Assembly: GCF_002234675.1 (NCBI RefSeq)
Contig: NC_019864.2
Coordinates: forward strand, 19,408,582 to 19,472,581
Length of the DNA: 64,000 nt
Source: Oryzias latipes
Lineage: Eukaryota > Chordata > Actinopteri > Beloniformes > Adrianichthyidae
Reading direction: 5' to 3'
The notes under the pieces are model-generated. The model was not told the DNA's origin, did not search any database, and saw nothing but the letters and a program-made list of their open reading frames with translations. Made by a program: the position numbers and the translations under genes. Positions 22,791 through 36,245 of this stretch are shown here, one piece after another. How positions within the stretch are numbered: position 1 is the first letter of the stretch; the number at the start of each line of letters is the position of its first letter.

Positions 22791-25700
22791 GACACTTCTA
22801 ATAGGTTAATATCTTCCCAATCAGGAAAGAAACTGAGCCTTCACAAAATGATGCTGTGCATGTACAGTAGATCCAGTTTAGTTACATAACCTCTTTTTAA
22901 GAACATCTATGAATTTTTTTTTTTCAAATCAAAGCTTTTCCAAATATAAAGAATGGTTGCTTTAATATTAGCTGATAAAGCACATTTCCTTTCCAACAGC
23001 CACTGGATGACTCAGATTCACAAACAATCATGTTGCCACGATGCCCAAACCGGAGACCGTTTAAGGCTGAGCTTTTTCAGGTCCCTTGGCTACATACAGT
23101 AGGTGACTGATAAGGACAAACTGGGAACAAAGAGTGACGTTCAGGATGCTGAATGGGCCAATCACAATCATTTGTGCCAAAGATGCATTTGCTCTGCACG
23201 TGTTAGAAACAGGCGCGGGGGGGATGTCTCCTCAGAACCAAAACAAAAGACTGGAGTTCAGAGGAATGGTGTAATGAGCCACATGTGCCACTAGAGGCCA
23301 ATGTTTTTGAAGCAGTGAAATGTAACAGTAGCTGTTATGCAACTCAAACAGCCAAGTTAAAAAATGTCCATCATTATTACTTTTACAGAAAATACTGTTG
23401 AAATAACTCAAATTAAAGCTGTACAGATAAAAAAGATAAAAAAGGGGGGTAAAAAGTTAAATGGAGAGATTTAATACATATGTTCATTAAAAAAGGTTAA
23501 AAGGAGAGTGTGGTTGGTATTTATGTAAATAAACCATAAGGATGTTTGTGATGTGGAAACTTGAGAACTTTGTGCGACACTCCTGCTGTGCGTGACCCCG
23601 ATGTGCTGACAGCGTTGGGCCTGTGGTGCAGAAAGGCTTGCACTTTAGATCTGTATGTAGGACTATGAGTGGTAGAGAAATCTAAGAAAGGTTTTTGTCT
23701 ATGCATGTGTGGAATTTACAGAGTGGAAGTGTTGTGTGTGAACGGGTCTGATTAACACAACTACTGTTTCCTCTGTGCCCCAGGGAGGGGAGGAAGGAAC
23801 ATGCCGACTTCAAAAAGGCCTAGCACCTTCTAACTGGAGCGGTGTTTAAAGTCAGAGTGGTTACATGCTTCTTTTTATGTAACCACTCTTTTTATGAGGC
23901 TTCGAGTTTCTCTTCAGATTCTTTAACAGCAACTGCAAGCTGCAGCTCAACAATAAATGATAAACATCAGAAAACAGCAAATTGAGGATTTTGATGCATT
24001 TACCATTAAATCTCTCGTGTTTTGTGCAGGAATAGAAGGTATACAGTACCGTCAGCGAGCAGTCCTCATTAATGCCTATATTTATGGTCAACCATTAGTA
24101 CAGATCTGAGCACTGCAGCAAATGGATCAAAATGCTGAGTTTTTTGGGACAACCATTATTGTGGTTCCAGGAATCCCATTAAAACTGTTTACTTGTTCTG
24201 AGGATACACCCTCGATACAGATACAACCATCAAACTAAAAACAAACAAGGATAACAAGCCTCTGAAAGGCCCATCATTCAAGATGTCTACAAGAACTGCA
24301 TGAGCAATAAGTAATACAATGAAATTAAAGCCAAAAGTAAAACATTGGGTTAAAGTTGAATAAGTTGAATAAAACTTCCTTGAGCTCACGCTAAACTCCT
24401 CATGACCAATTTGACTATGATCATGTGCAAAATGTCACATTTTTGAATAAGGAAATATATAAACAGGACAGAAGTAAAAGAGTACAGACAGTTTGAAAGT
24501 TCAAAGACATATTTTTAATATTGTTAGTGGTCATAAGACTTCTCTGCTTGTGGGGTTAAAATAAAAATTAAAAAGAGGTTTGGTAGTTTAGTGTTCAAAG
24601 AGGAAGTGAATCAGCAAATGAGTTTGTACTTGTGGCTGTGTGAAAGGGTGTTTGATAGTGGCAAGTTGCATTAGAGCTGAGAGGATGGCAGATCTGTAAA
24701 GGATAGTGCTTGTGTGGTGCTAAATGGGACTAGGTGTATTATGGGAGGTGGTAGAAACACATGTACTGACAACTTGTCAGTTTTCTAAAATGTTTTCGTG
24801 GAGATCTGCCTTTACTGTCAGCTAAATATTTAGAAGCTGCAGGGGGAAAATGTTGGCATACACTGGTTTAAACAAAGGTTCCACAAACTGCTAAACAGAC
24901 TGTTTTTAAATAATAAATCCAACAAAAGACGGCTCTTTTGATAGAAAGTGTCAGATTACCTGGGCTTGATAGTTTTACAACAGTTTTGGATATGGATTTT
25001 ACTCTACCCTTCCGCCAAATTGGCTAAGTTTATCCCATTAGAACAGTCGACAAAAACACAGAACTTTTTCTTTTGTTACGAAATGTAACCTTCTTAGAAG
25101 AGAAATAGACCAAAAACCCCACAAATGACCGCTTGTTAAATGACATTATTAAGCAAGCCTGGATCAGTTCATTAAAGTCAGCATTTTCCCCTTTTATGTA
25201 CATTGAGTAAAGCGATATGCTACAGAAGCAAGGTGCAGCTCACATGGCAAAGTGCTCCTAATGGTAGAGAAATGCATTTCAAGCTGGCAGCAAAGCACAT
25301 GATTTCACAAACGTTGCATCAGGCAAAATCAGCCCAATAACTGTAAGAGCAGAACACTCACAGATGTGCATACGGCGGAGTTGGGTAAGGAAGTTAGGCA
25401 AGTAACAAATAGTCAGGATATTATTTATTTTCAACATAAAGTAAAGCTGGACACATCACATGCAGAATAACGTCCCTTTAGAATCATAATGACTAAAGAG
25501 AAAAGAAAAAGAAAGAAAAAAAAAATCATACTGACCAACAAAGAATTATAATTATATATGAGATTGCTTACATTAGGCACTTCACAAAAAATTATTTAGA
25601 GTAAAAACATTTTATTGCAACACATCTTGATCAAATCTCTGGTCCTTGAATTCTACATTGGCCCATTTTGTTAACCTCGTTCGCTCGTCACTTTCCCTCA

Positions 25701-28700
25701 CATCTTGGCTGGATACCACCAATTCCGCCCACAGATGGGAGGTCCACCCCTCAGGGGAAATTACGTCATCAGGACCCCCTTAGCAACCCCCACACCCAGT
25801 TCTTTGCATCTCTTCCTCTGTCACACAAACACTGTCCTCCCTTGCTGATCTGGCCATAGACATTGAAGGCTTGCTGGTAAAAATGCAGTCATTGGACCAG
25901 AAATAAGGCAGGGTCTCAATTAAAGAACAGTGACACATAGGGTTTTAATGGATGGCATGGTGGGGGTGGGGAGCATTCAGCATGGGAGTGAAATAGAAAC
26001 AAATGAAATGATGGGGGATATAATTTAGGCAGGAACAAAGAGAATTTTTAGAAAAGCAGACAAGAACATCTGCAAGGGCACACCAGAATGCCAACCTCCT
26101 TAGTTCCTATCCATACTCTAGGTTTAGCCAAATTATTTGCACAACTGTCATTCTTCACTTCATATCAAAAACATTATTCTGGAATTTTGGTTCAAGATGG
26201 CGGAAGTAGAAAAAGGAATGAGGATAAATGGGATTATACACAGCTTCATAGTAACAGGAGAATTTAGGGTTTGTGATTGGTTCTGTATTGCCTGCCATAA
26301 AAAAGGGGGTAAGCAGAAAGAGAAGATAGTGATTCTGAGGGGCTCGTTGTGTCCTGACCTTTTCAAGGACCCCAACCTGCTCCCACAATGGAAAATGTCA
26401 CTGTGGAGATGTGGGGTATGAGAATTTACAATAAGGAGTTTTAAGGTTCATAAAGCACAAATGAGCAAACATGCAGTAACACCCACACAAGGCAAGGATA
26501 AATCACATTATGTGGCAGCATGAAATGCAGACCATGTAGTGTAACTCCAAAGACAGTTTCATTCATCCATATAAAAGCCAGTTGGTGTTGAGTCTAGAAA
26601 CTATTCAATGCTTTTTGCCAAGGAATGTTTTGGACTTTAAATGCAATTAAAGTAAGATCTTCTTTTCTCTAATGGATGTAAATTGCCATATTTCAGTTAA
26701 TGACTTTCTTGTCCACTGCAGACAAACTGGTGTTGACTTAATACAAAAGATATTTTAGCCACTATTTCCATGAAAACACATAAATATGCTTTAGCATAAC
26801 TTATGTAGAGCTACTGAAATGTTGTCATGGATTCTTATGGTAAACTTTGGATAAAATACAGACAATGGTCTGTCTGTCTTGCAAGACTTCTTAATGGCCA
26901 CGAGGCATACAGATCACTATTTTCTGAAAACCAAAGATTCACTTTGACTAATTCCGAAAGCACGCAATCGATATGACCTCAGCTAAAACCAATGGTCTTA
27001 TCTTTGCTCAACTTTAGTGTGCGTTGACATTATAAGACACGAACACTTCAAAGATGCTGCTATAAATGCATAATCTAAAAATTCTAAAAACCACAGAAGC
27101 AGTTTTCAAATAGAATTTTTTAGAAAATGCACAAGTATTCATTTTTGTTCAGAATCGGATGAAGTGGAAACAGGTATACTATCACAGATACAACATATCG
27201 AGGACAAATATAGGTTCCTTAAAGCTCTACTCATCAAAAGGTCATGGAGTTTTAATTATCCTTTCACACAAAGTTTCTTTTTTGTTTTATGTCACACCCT
27301 GTTATTTCAGATAACGGAACAAAAACTTTTTGCGATAGAACTTTTACCTCAGATATGAAACTTGGTATTGCGTCAGAGTAAGTTTTAGAACTGCCTTAAT
27401 TCACAGTGTTCTTGGTTAACAATAGATTTGGAAAACACATCTCTATATTTTTCTGTGTTTTTATATTTCTCCACATGAATCACAACATAAAGCACATTTC
27501 TATTTGTCTGTAAAGTCTAAATATATTGTTGATTTTGATTAAGATATATATTCTCTGCACTAATTGAATCTTTATTAACTATTCAATGAACACATCCTAA
27601 AAAGTTAAACTATATTGAATGATAGAGGGGAAACAAACTTATCTTTAGAAAAAGAAAGAACAAAAGAACAAGAGTCTTGTCAAATGCTACAATAAATTTT
27701 AGTTTTTTTTTTATAGACAAATTTATGCCTGAGAGTTTTTATTCCTATTTTATAATAAGAATTATATTCGACACATGGCATATTGTGTGAAATCTGTTTA
27801 ATTTAATACCACCTTCTTCTGTTGTCTGGCTCTTATGGAATCCACTATGTTCACTAGACTGTGGAATCAGTCCAAAATAAATGACTTATTTTTCCAACTC
27901 CTCCAGAGCTGTATGAAGCAGGACATTCAAGAAAACTCTGCAGCTCAATGCTAACATGCATCAACTCCTGGACTCGTGTGCTTTTAATCTTGTCCTCAAG
28001 ATATAAAGTTGGTGAAGCTGACTCTTATCCTGCAGCATGCTGGTCTCAAGACGCCTATCTACAAAGTAGAAACATATGCCTGCATGTCTATATGAAAACA
28101 AGGAAGTAGAGATGACACTTGACAGCTCTGAAGAGTAAGACGATTTCTCATTGTTTTTTCAACTATTGTGATCTTTCTGTTGAGGTTGGCTCTAGTACCT
28201 CTTTCAAATGCCTCCTGGGCACCTCACTGAGGAAGTATTCTGCTGGAGAGACTAAATCTCTTGGTTGGCCTGAGAGCACCGAGGCATCCTCCAAGTAGAA
28301 CTGAAGAAAGTTTCTATGTAGAAGAAGGACTAATGTCCATGCAACTCAGCTTTGTTTAAGAGGTAGGAGATAGATGGATGGACTTCTTCCCCTCCAATTG
28401 CTAGTATTTTAATGCAAAATCTCATTTGAAACTGATGTCTTGAAATTATTATTTTGCATGCTGTCTATTTTATGCGCACCTCACCTCTGGGCCAATGTAA
28501 CATTTGGTCTGGGGTGAAAAAAAGAAAAACTATAACAACTTTGACCACAACAGCAGCTTATGATAAGGGTGAACTGCAATAAGAGCAGGAATTCACAGCA
28601 ACAACTGTCTCCAAGTAAGATCAAGTGCTGCAAACTGAACCAAAAATGAAGAAGCCAATGTTTGTTATTGTTATTTCTTGTACAATTAAAAGGTCATCCA

Positions 28701-31700
28701 GTTAAGTGGCTTTTTCTCCCTCTTTAAAACTGAAAAATACTGAGTTTAGCCGATTTCAGCACCGACTAAAGTCCTTTTATTCAGACTTGCTGCCAACAAT
28801 GCATGAGCCCTAGCGTCACACAGATTAAAGGATGAATGGAGCAGATAGAAAAAGGCAGACACCCCTTGCATGGACTAGGAATGTGATGAGATGGCACAGC
28901 GATGATTGCTTTTGGGCCCACAAGTGCACAGAACAAGTGTAGACAAAACAAACAACAAAAAAAATCTGAACATGACATTTAAGTACAGGCTTATATGAAT
29001 AAAAAAATCTGCAGTTAAATGGCTCAAATAAAGATGTTGCATCACTTGTGCTCTGGAGGGTTTTGAGGTCACACCTGTCAGACAAATACAAAAAGCCTGC
29101 TCACCACCCTCACACAGCTGCCCATAACACATGTTTCTAAACGTTGAGGTATAGATCTGATGAGAACAGGTGGATAGAAACAGAAGACCGAAAAGGACAA
29201 CAAATGTGCAGGATCCAGACATGTGTGATACCCAGCACATTCATAAGAGCAATGATTCAGTAGGGCATGTGCATATTGCATGTAAACCCAGCTCTTTATG
29301 CTAACAATCATTACTTATTTAACCATAGCTCTAATGCCATCTTGTGTTGTCAAAAATCAACCGACCTTGTATTTCGCTCAGAGGTATGAAGTGGCATTCA
29401 GTCATTTAGAAAAAGTCTTTGTTATGGCTATACTGTCTGTTCTAGTTCCAGATTCAAAGCTTTGTGCTTAACTGCTGTTTTTCTCCTCATGGAACAGAGT
29501 CACACCCCTCCTCACCATCGACTGGCTGAGCACAGCTGGTGCCTCAAATCTCATTGGCTGGAAGGCACACAGGGGAGCCTTTGAGAAGTTATCCTTTGTT
29601 TACATGCCGGCAGAGAAAACCCCAAAAACAACTGTTACCTTGAACAAGCAGACAATCTTCTGATACCCAGACAGACATAAAAGTCCTACCTTACAACAGA
29701 TGCAAGCATGTGCAGTCAAGAAAAAAAGAAGCCCTATTAGAAGGCTTTGTTCATCCTGGGTATGCATTTATATACCAATATTTGTAAAGACACCATAAGC
29801 CCCAGCCGTCAGATTTTATTAGAATGAAGAGAGTGTTCATCTCTGCATCCATGTTCCTGTTGGTAACAAGATAGGATTGTGCATCTTGACTTTGGCTTGG
29901 ACGTGCCTTAATCCAATACAGGATGCTTTTACAGCAGATCTCCCTTCACGTCAGCCTAACAAGCCACAAGAAGTGTATGAATGTGAGAGCCATTTAAAAA
30001 GTCTGTGCAAAGTGGGAAATACGGTAAAGGCACTTTATGGTGATTAAAGCATCAACAGAGCGGGAATTAAAAAGAAAGAAATAATGAATCTTTAGAAAGC
30101 TCGGCCTCTAGATATGAGCCACATATCTGCTTCAATTTCATCAATGCATACCTAGGATGACCTTGATAAGATCATCAATATAAAGTCCAAAGCTTGCTTG
30201 TACAAGCCTCTGCACGTCTGTCTTTTAAATCAATCGATCCTCCACTCCCCACACAGGCAGGCGCACACAAGCCCACATTAGCTCTCTATCAGAAAATCCA
30301 GCTTCCTGGCCTGTGCCTCAATCTGGAACCATAGCAACGAAACCATCCTGCACTGTAAACAAATCCTTTGTCCTGTAGGCCTCCTGATTGCGTCACTCGT
30401 GCTGCCATGCCATCATAACGTTTCATCCCTCCGTCCAACTGATAAGCGGTAAGAGATATACTGGTTTTCTGTGAAAAATTGACAAGACTTTTCAAATCGC
30501 CAAGCAACTTAATCAGAAGCAATGACAACCATCCAAAGTCAAAATACTTAAGAAAGTAAGAGTTTTGTTTAAACTGCAGCGATCTCTGGAAAAATAGCAC
30601 AATCTGATGGAGATGAGATGGCCGTGACAATCCAAACAATCCCAAAATTTGTGTTTGGGATGACTGTAGTATTGACTATAGTAAAAAAAAAAACAACTAT
30701 TGCACAGCAAAAAAGTACAAAAGAAAGTAAAGAGGTTGCAGTTTTTGATACTGGGTGAAAAAAAGGAACAAAACTTTACATGGATCAAAGTTTATTGGCA
30801 AACTACAATTCAACAAACAGGAAATATTGTGCTTGAAACTAAATAGCATGAAAAGTCTTTGTTGACAGAGGGAAGTCTTTCCTAACTGACTAAAAGCCCC
30901 CAGAGATGTTGTTAAAGAGCATGTTCCTCAAACATTTACACAATAAAACAATGTTAGTGCAATGTGGGTTACAAAGGTTGTGACATTTTGCTATGCAATG
31001 GTGAGTTGGTGCCCAGAGATGCCGAGATGCTGTATAAAGTTTTCCAAAATTTGTTAGTCATCTTTAAAAAAATAAAAATAAAAAAATCGCCACAAGTTAG
31101 TCAAATACAGGGTCTGATTCGGGTACAATACTTCAGATCTGAAAAATCAAACATGACCACAAATGAACGCAGGTCATAACAGAGTGGAAACTGACTTTTT
31201 CCACATACTTGAGCGAATTAATAATTCGCTAAGAGTTAGTGGACACACTAACTCTGGTATTAAAAGAACATCACAACAGCCACAGCATCAGCATTTACGG
31301 GAAACAGAGAGGGCAAGAGAGGCTCTGTTAAAGAAACAAGAGAGAGGAGAGGGAAGAAGGGGGTTCAAAGATCAGAAAACAGATGTAAACCGTTTCGCAA
31401 ACTCCTCTCGAAATGACTAACACATGTGCAAGAGTTTCCCTTCCTACGCACAAACACCGCACACCCTAAAAGGCAACACTTATATATGGCACCTGTTTTT
31501 GTCACCTCTCTTAATGTAACTGACCTATATTTAAAGGCATCTTTCCTTTGAAATGTTTCTCTACAGTACACAGTTTGTCTTTTATTTAGCCAGCCTCCAC
31601 CCAGCAAAGTACATAAAAACTTTGTCTCCAGCTAAGGTTTGCTCTGTTTGCTTTATGTTACATTTTGACAGACGGCATAAAAAAAGGCACAACGCAAGAT

Positions 31701-32539
31701 GAAGAAATTAGATAGGTTTAAACCCTGCAAACCTGTTGCACATTTTTCAAAACAAAGAAGGCCCACAAACACCCATTCACCTGACATTTGGTCAGGCTGG
31801 GTGATGACAGCACATGGTAGCTTGTCAGCACTGACTAAGGCCATGTGCTTTGACCAGAAGGCAGTAGTCATTGCTGTGCTGTTACAAACAGCTTGACTCA
31901 CAGGAAAATGAATACAGATCACACATAAACCATGATTTCTTCATTTTCTGTCTTAAATAGGTTAAAGGACACTGATGGTAACATTTCTACAGTACATAAA
32001 AGTATTTAAAAGTAAGATTAGAGACTATTTCTTGTAAAGTTAGGCTAGTGATTTAAAGGGTGTCGTCTTTAAAAACGTGCAGTTTCTTAAGGTAAAAACA
32101 CGTAAAGCAAAGCGTTTCGATTCTATGTCGGTTTGCGACAAACACCAGATGATAAACAGTTTCCTACACACCATATTTTTTTAAAAATATATTTACTCAA
32201 CTGCCATGATGAAACGATTAAAAAAAAATAACAGTCCGTACGAGCTGAAAACAACAACAACCTGAACGTGTTTGTTCTTAACTGTCCCGCCACGACAGAC
32301 AAAAGGAGACAATGAGGTAAGAGTTTGGGTTTAGCAACCTCATGTCTTCTCTCTTCTCGGGCCGTCCGTTACTTTCCAGGTTCTAACCTCCACAAGCTTT
32401 CGCCTCTGCCAACAACAGGGAGGGACAGACGGCAAAAACGTGCTGCTTTTGTTGGTGTGTGCGTTTGGGGGAAACGCAACCCTGACCTACAAAAAAGGCA
32501 CGAAGTCCAGAGCGCGCGCGCGCACTCACACACACCTAC
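22791..32539 (-). other. Long 5' intron or intergenic part of fam107b
   Basis: No coding exon or known repeat was recognised in nearly 10 kb on either strand. The composition is AT-rich with ordinary short homopolymers. A segment near 29490-29640 carries an inverted CCAAT box (29551) in a less AT-rich context and may be regulatory. An RFX-type X-box half-palindrome lies at 30325-30338. If the 32.5-kb exon belongs to fam107b, this whole stretch is its first intron. Confidence 0.45.
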
Positions 32540-32700
32540 CTGAAAGTAGAAACCGACACGACTTCTCCAACTGTTCAATATTTCAAACGACAAAGTGGTT
32601 CGGCCCTCATCAGTGCGTCTCGAGGTCACTTCTCGCGGGTTGAGGTGTGTCTCCTTTCACAAACTGTTCAATTGCTCAACAGCCAGGTCCCATAGAAAAT
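32540..32700 (-). promoter_or_regulatory. CpG-rich distal promoter and noncoding first exon, probably fam107b
   Basis: On the minus strand, sequence from about 32690 down to 32540 ends in CTTTCAG|GTAGGT, a good splice donor. The surrounding 32300-32850 is the most CpG-rich part of this gene-free region (GCGCGCGC at 32513-32522 and several CGCG sites), as expected of a housekeeping-type promoter. Because the open frame through the donor is in phase 0, it cannot join the phase-1 coding exon at 21605 in frame, so it is probably 5' UTR. Confidence 0.45.
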
Positions 32701-35224
32701 GTAAATTTAAACTGAAAGGGAGGGGCTATACATGACGCAATCTGCTGACCCCTCCTCTCCCCTCTTTCTTGAGAGGGTACCCCGCAAGCTCAGGGCGGGG
32801 CCTCGCGAGTGCGCGCTCACGGTGGAGCTCGCCCACAAACGACTGTTCAAGCTGTCCCAGCAAGAAAATAAGATGCAATTGTAAGCTGCATCCTTAATAA
32901 TAAATCATCCTTTTACCTCAGGGCTTTCTTTTTAGTTTAACTTTTAATCTTTCTTGCTGCTTGTGCAAAACACGCGAGAATTTAGTCATCAAAGACAAAC
33001 TAAGTTTTACAGTTTAAAAAAAATAAAATAAAGTTCTCTTCAGTGGTGATGTCTATCAGGTTCTTTAGCAGCCAACAGCCACATTTTTTTCCTTTTACTG
33101 ATTTTTTTTTTAACCTAAACCATTCAATGACCTACACTTGCAAGTATTGGTCTAAAAAAAACTTATGTGTGCTTTAAAATGAAATAAATGTTATAAGATA
33201 CAAAACTTTTTTCCGCGCCAACATTTCTGCCCACAATTTAGAAGCAAATTTGTTATGAACTAATATCGCTTTGCAGAAACTGTGTCTAAGAAAACGACAA
33301 GTTTATTTCAAATTTTTGGCTAAGAATGGCCTAATCATAATAAAAAGACCACTGGGAATGCTTTTACAACAGATCAAAAGATGTTTGGAGAGGGATTTTA
33401 AACATGTTGTTGACAGGTCATTATATTCTTCAGATTAAAATTGTCCAAATGTTAAAACTAGAGTATTTATGAGTTTAAATAATACTAAAAACATTCACTC
33501 CAGAAGAACCCGATAGACCAACAAACCCATTCTGTTTTTTGTGTTTTAAACTGTAGTCATTGTCCTACAATTTAAACTTCCATTTGATCACAAAGGATTT
33601 GCCCTATGCTCCGTGCAGCCTTAAACTAAATACTTTGAGTAATCTTTGTGGTGAAGAATAATCTACTTACCTTTGTGGGTGCTGTGAATCTGCTTATCCA
33701 GCACCCCTCTGTTTAATCCACTCACAGAAACCTCTAGTTTCTTAATTATCTGTCACCTTAAATTTCTTTGCTAATTTCTCGGGGAAATTGTCCTGTATAT
33801 CTTGATGAGTTGAGATTCATTCTTCTTTTGAGTAAAGATCTAAGTATCTGTTTTGTATCCATTGAACTATCCCAGCTGGTTTCTTGCAAATTGCAAGAGA
33901 AGTAAAACCAGTTTGAAATCCATGTATGTGTGCTTTGGGATGGAGAGTGGGTATCCTAAGCAAAACATTCCTAGGAACCTTCTCATAATTTAAGAGAAGT
34001 GTGAAAGGGTGTTGCATTGAACAACGGGATGAGTCACAAATGTTGTCTCTGCTGACACACTGGACCTTCTCAGACTACTGCACTCACAGCCCTCTTAAAT
34101 ACCAGAAACAGATGTGCCTTGAGCAATCAGGGCACGTGCATGCATTCTGTTTTATGTGGAAAAGGTAAAACATATTTGATGAAAAGGAGAATAAGAGCAG
34201 CAGTGAACTCATCATGCCATTCTCCCATGCTGTTTGTGATCTCTACTGCTCATAACTGTTTTGGTGGCATGACAGAAAATGTGCTTAGTCACCACTTTAC
34301 TGTGAGAGGAGTTGCTGCTCTGAGAGGTTACCATGACGAACATTTGGAAAACACTGGATGTTGAGAAGAATTAAATCATCCTGGAGTCTTTCTTTATATG
34401 TCATTAAATAAACAGGATTTGTTTTTTTTTTGCAGAAATCTTATTATTAATTCTTTTCTTTTTTTCTTCTTTTATTTTAATAAATAAGACAATTTGAATG
34501 TTTGCACAGTAAACATGTAAATAATAAATAGGGTATGAAAACCAAAACTACTGAATACCTTTGATTCACAAGTTCACATTTTCATTTGACTGTTTGATTT
34601 CAAAATAAACAACATCAATTAATATGGATTCCTTTAGTTGAATTTCCCTTCAAAAATCTGTTTGGTTTGGTTTTGAAAACCTTTTCACAATGGGGATTCT
34701 TGATAGAGACAGGAGCAAACATCTTTAAAAACTAAAGATAAATTCTTTCCGAAAAAAATAAGGAATAAAAAACAAAAAATAATCTAGAAAAAAAGAAATT
34801 GCAGTGAAAGAATTCAAGATTTCAAGAGTCACTGAGATTCAGAGATTTTACGAATCAAATTTGCAATTTTATTGGTGAATATCAGTTTTGTTTAATTAAT
34901 TATTTTTTTTTAGTAAAACACGGCCCTATTTATAATTTAGACATATACAATAATCTGGCCCTGGATAAAGGAAATATGCAAACACAAGGTTATTCTAAGT
35001 TAAAGTAAACACATTGGTAAACCTTTTCTTTTTTACCTTTAAATCGAAGGATACAGATTTGATCTAATTGACTTCATTTTTTTTCTTGGTAAAACAATGA
35101 CATTGAAACAAGAGCTTTCAAGGAAGAAACCTCTTCCTCAATGCCATGGCATCAGGATGGGGCACAGTATGCTATTTTGCATTTCAGGTGCTATCCTTCG
35201 GCTTGAACAGAAGTTTTACAGTCT
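32701..35224. other. Non-coding stretch, mostly AT-rich
   Basis: Apart from the MITE fragment at 33274-33404, no gene or repeat family was recognised. The first 120 bases continue the CpG-rich promoter segment; after that the sequence is AT-rich with many A/T homopolymers. Confidence 0.45.
33274..33404. mobile_element. Degraded fragment of the 17865-18456 MITE family
   Basis: The stretch aligns with about 18324-18456: GCAGAAAC start, AAGACCACTG block, then an AGATC(A/G)AAAGA block, ending near GGGA(C/T)TTTAA. It matches over about 130 bp with many substitutions. Confidence 0.55.
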
Positions 35225-36245
35225 TTTCTCTGAAGCACGACTCTTCTTCTCTTTCTTATGGCTTTTCCCTTTAGTGGTCACCACAGCGAATCAGCTCTCT
35301 CCATTTAAACCCTGTCTTCTGTATTCTCTCCTCTGACACCAGTTACCCTCATGTCTTTGTTCAATGAATCCATAAACCTCCTCTTTGGTCTATCTCTAGA
35401 TCTCTTGCCTGGCAGCCCTAGACTTAGCATCTTTCTACCAGTATATTCACTGTCTCTCCTCTGGACAAGTCCGAACCATCTCAGTCTGGCCTTTCTGACC
35501 TTATCTCCAAAACCTTCTAACATGTATTGTCCCTCATTTGTCCTAGTTCCTGATTCTATGCATTCTGGTCATTCCCAAAGAGAACCTCAGTATCTTCATT
35601 TCTGCTACCTCCAGCTCGGCTTTCTGTCATTTCCTCAGTGCCACTGTCTCTTGGCCGAAATCATGGCTGGTCTCACCACAGTGTAAACCTTTCTCTTTAT
35701 TTAAGCTGAAACTACTTTATTACACATCACACCTGACACTGTTCTTCACTCATTCTTACCTGCCTGCACTTGCTTCTTCACTTCTTTTCCACAACCCTGT
35801 TCGTAGTGGGCTACCAGCCTGTTTTTTTTTTTTTTTTTTTTTTTGCAGCTAACCCTGAAACAGGGTTTCGAACAGCTAACCCTGTTTGTTAGCTGCAAAT
35901 CAGCAGGGCGGTAGCCCACCAGAAACAGGGTTAGTGACCCCTGTAGTCTGGACTGTTGACCCTAGATACTTAGTATGCTCCACCTTCTTTATATCTTCTT
36001 CCTGTAACCTCACTCTTAAACTTGGGTCTCTCTCATTTATACATGCACTCTGTCTTGCTGGGGCTAACCTTAATTTCTCTTTTTTCCAGGGCAAACCTCC
36101 ACCTCTCTAGCTTATTCTCCACCTGTTTCCCTTACTGCAAATCACAACATCGTCTGCAAACATCATAGTCCATGGTGATTCCTGTCTAACCTCTTCCGTT
36201 AGCCTGTCCATCATCATTGCAAACAGGGAGGGGCTCAGAGCTGAT
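35225..36245 (-). mobile_element. Non-LTR retrotransposon (LINE) fragment, dead
   Basis: In the minus sense the order is the reverse-transcriptase palm motif MMFADDVVICS (near 36167-36135), then KVEHTKYLGSTVQTTG (about 36000-35950), then the C-terminal LRWFGLVQRRDSEYTGRKML block followed by RSRDRPKRRFMDSLNKDMR (35490-35320). The frame is broken several times and an extra inverted duplication with a poly(T) run interrupts it. The + strand end resembles the conserved 3' part of a common teleost family. The clade (RTE- or L1-like) is not resolved. Confidence 0.75.
35802..35932. repeat. Inverted duplication with T23 run inside the LINE
   Basis: GGGCTACCAGCCTG followed by poly(T) and GCAGCTAACCCTG is mirrored by GTTAGCTGC and CAGGGCGGTAGCCC downstream, giving two copies of a unit of about 45 bp in opposite orientation. 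An AACAGCTAACCCTG word also recurs. This is a local rearrangement rather than part of the LINE consensus. Confidence 0.6.
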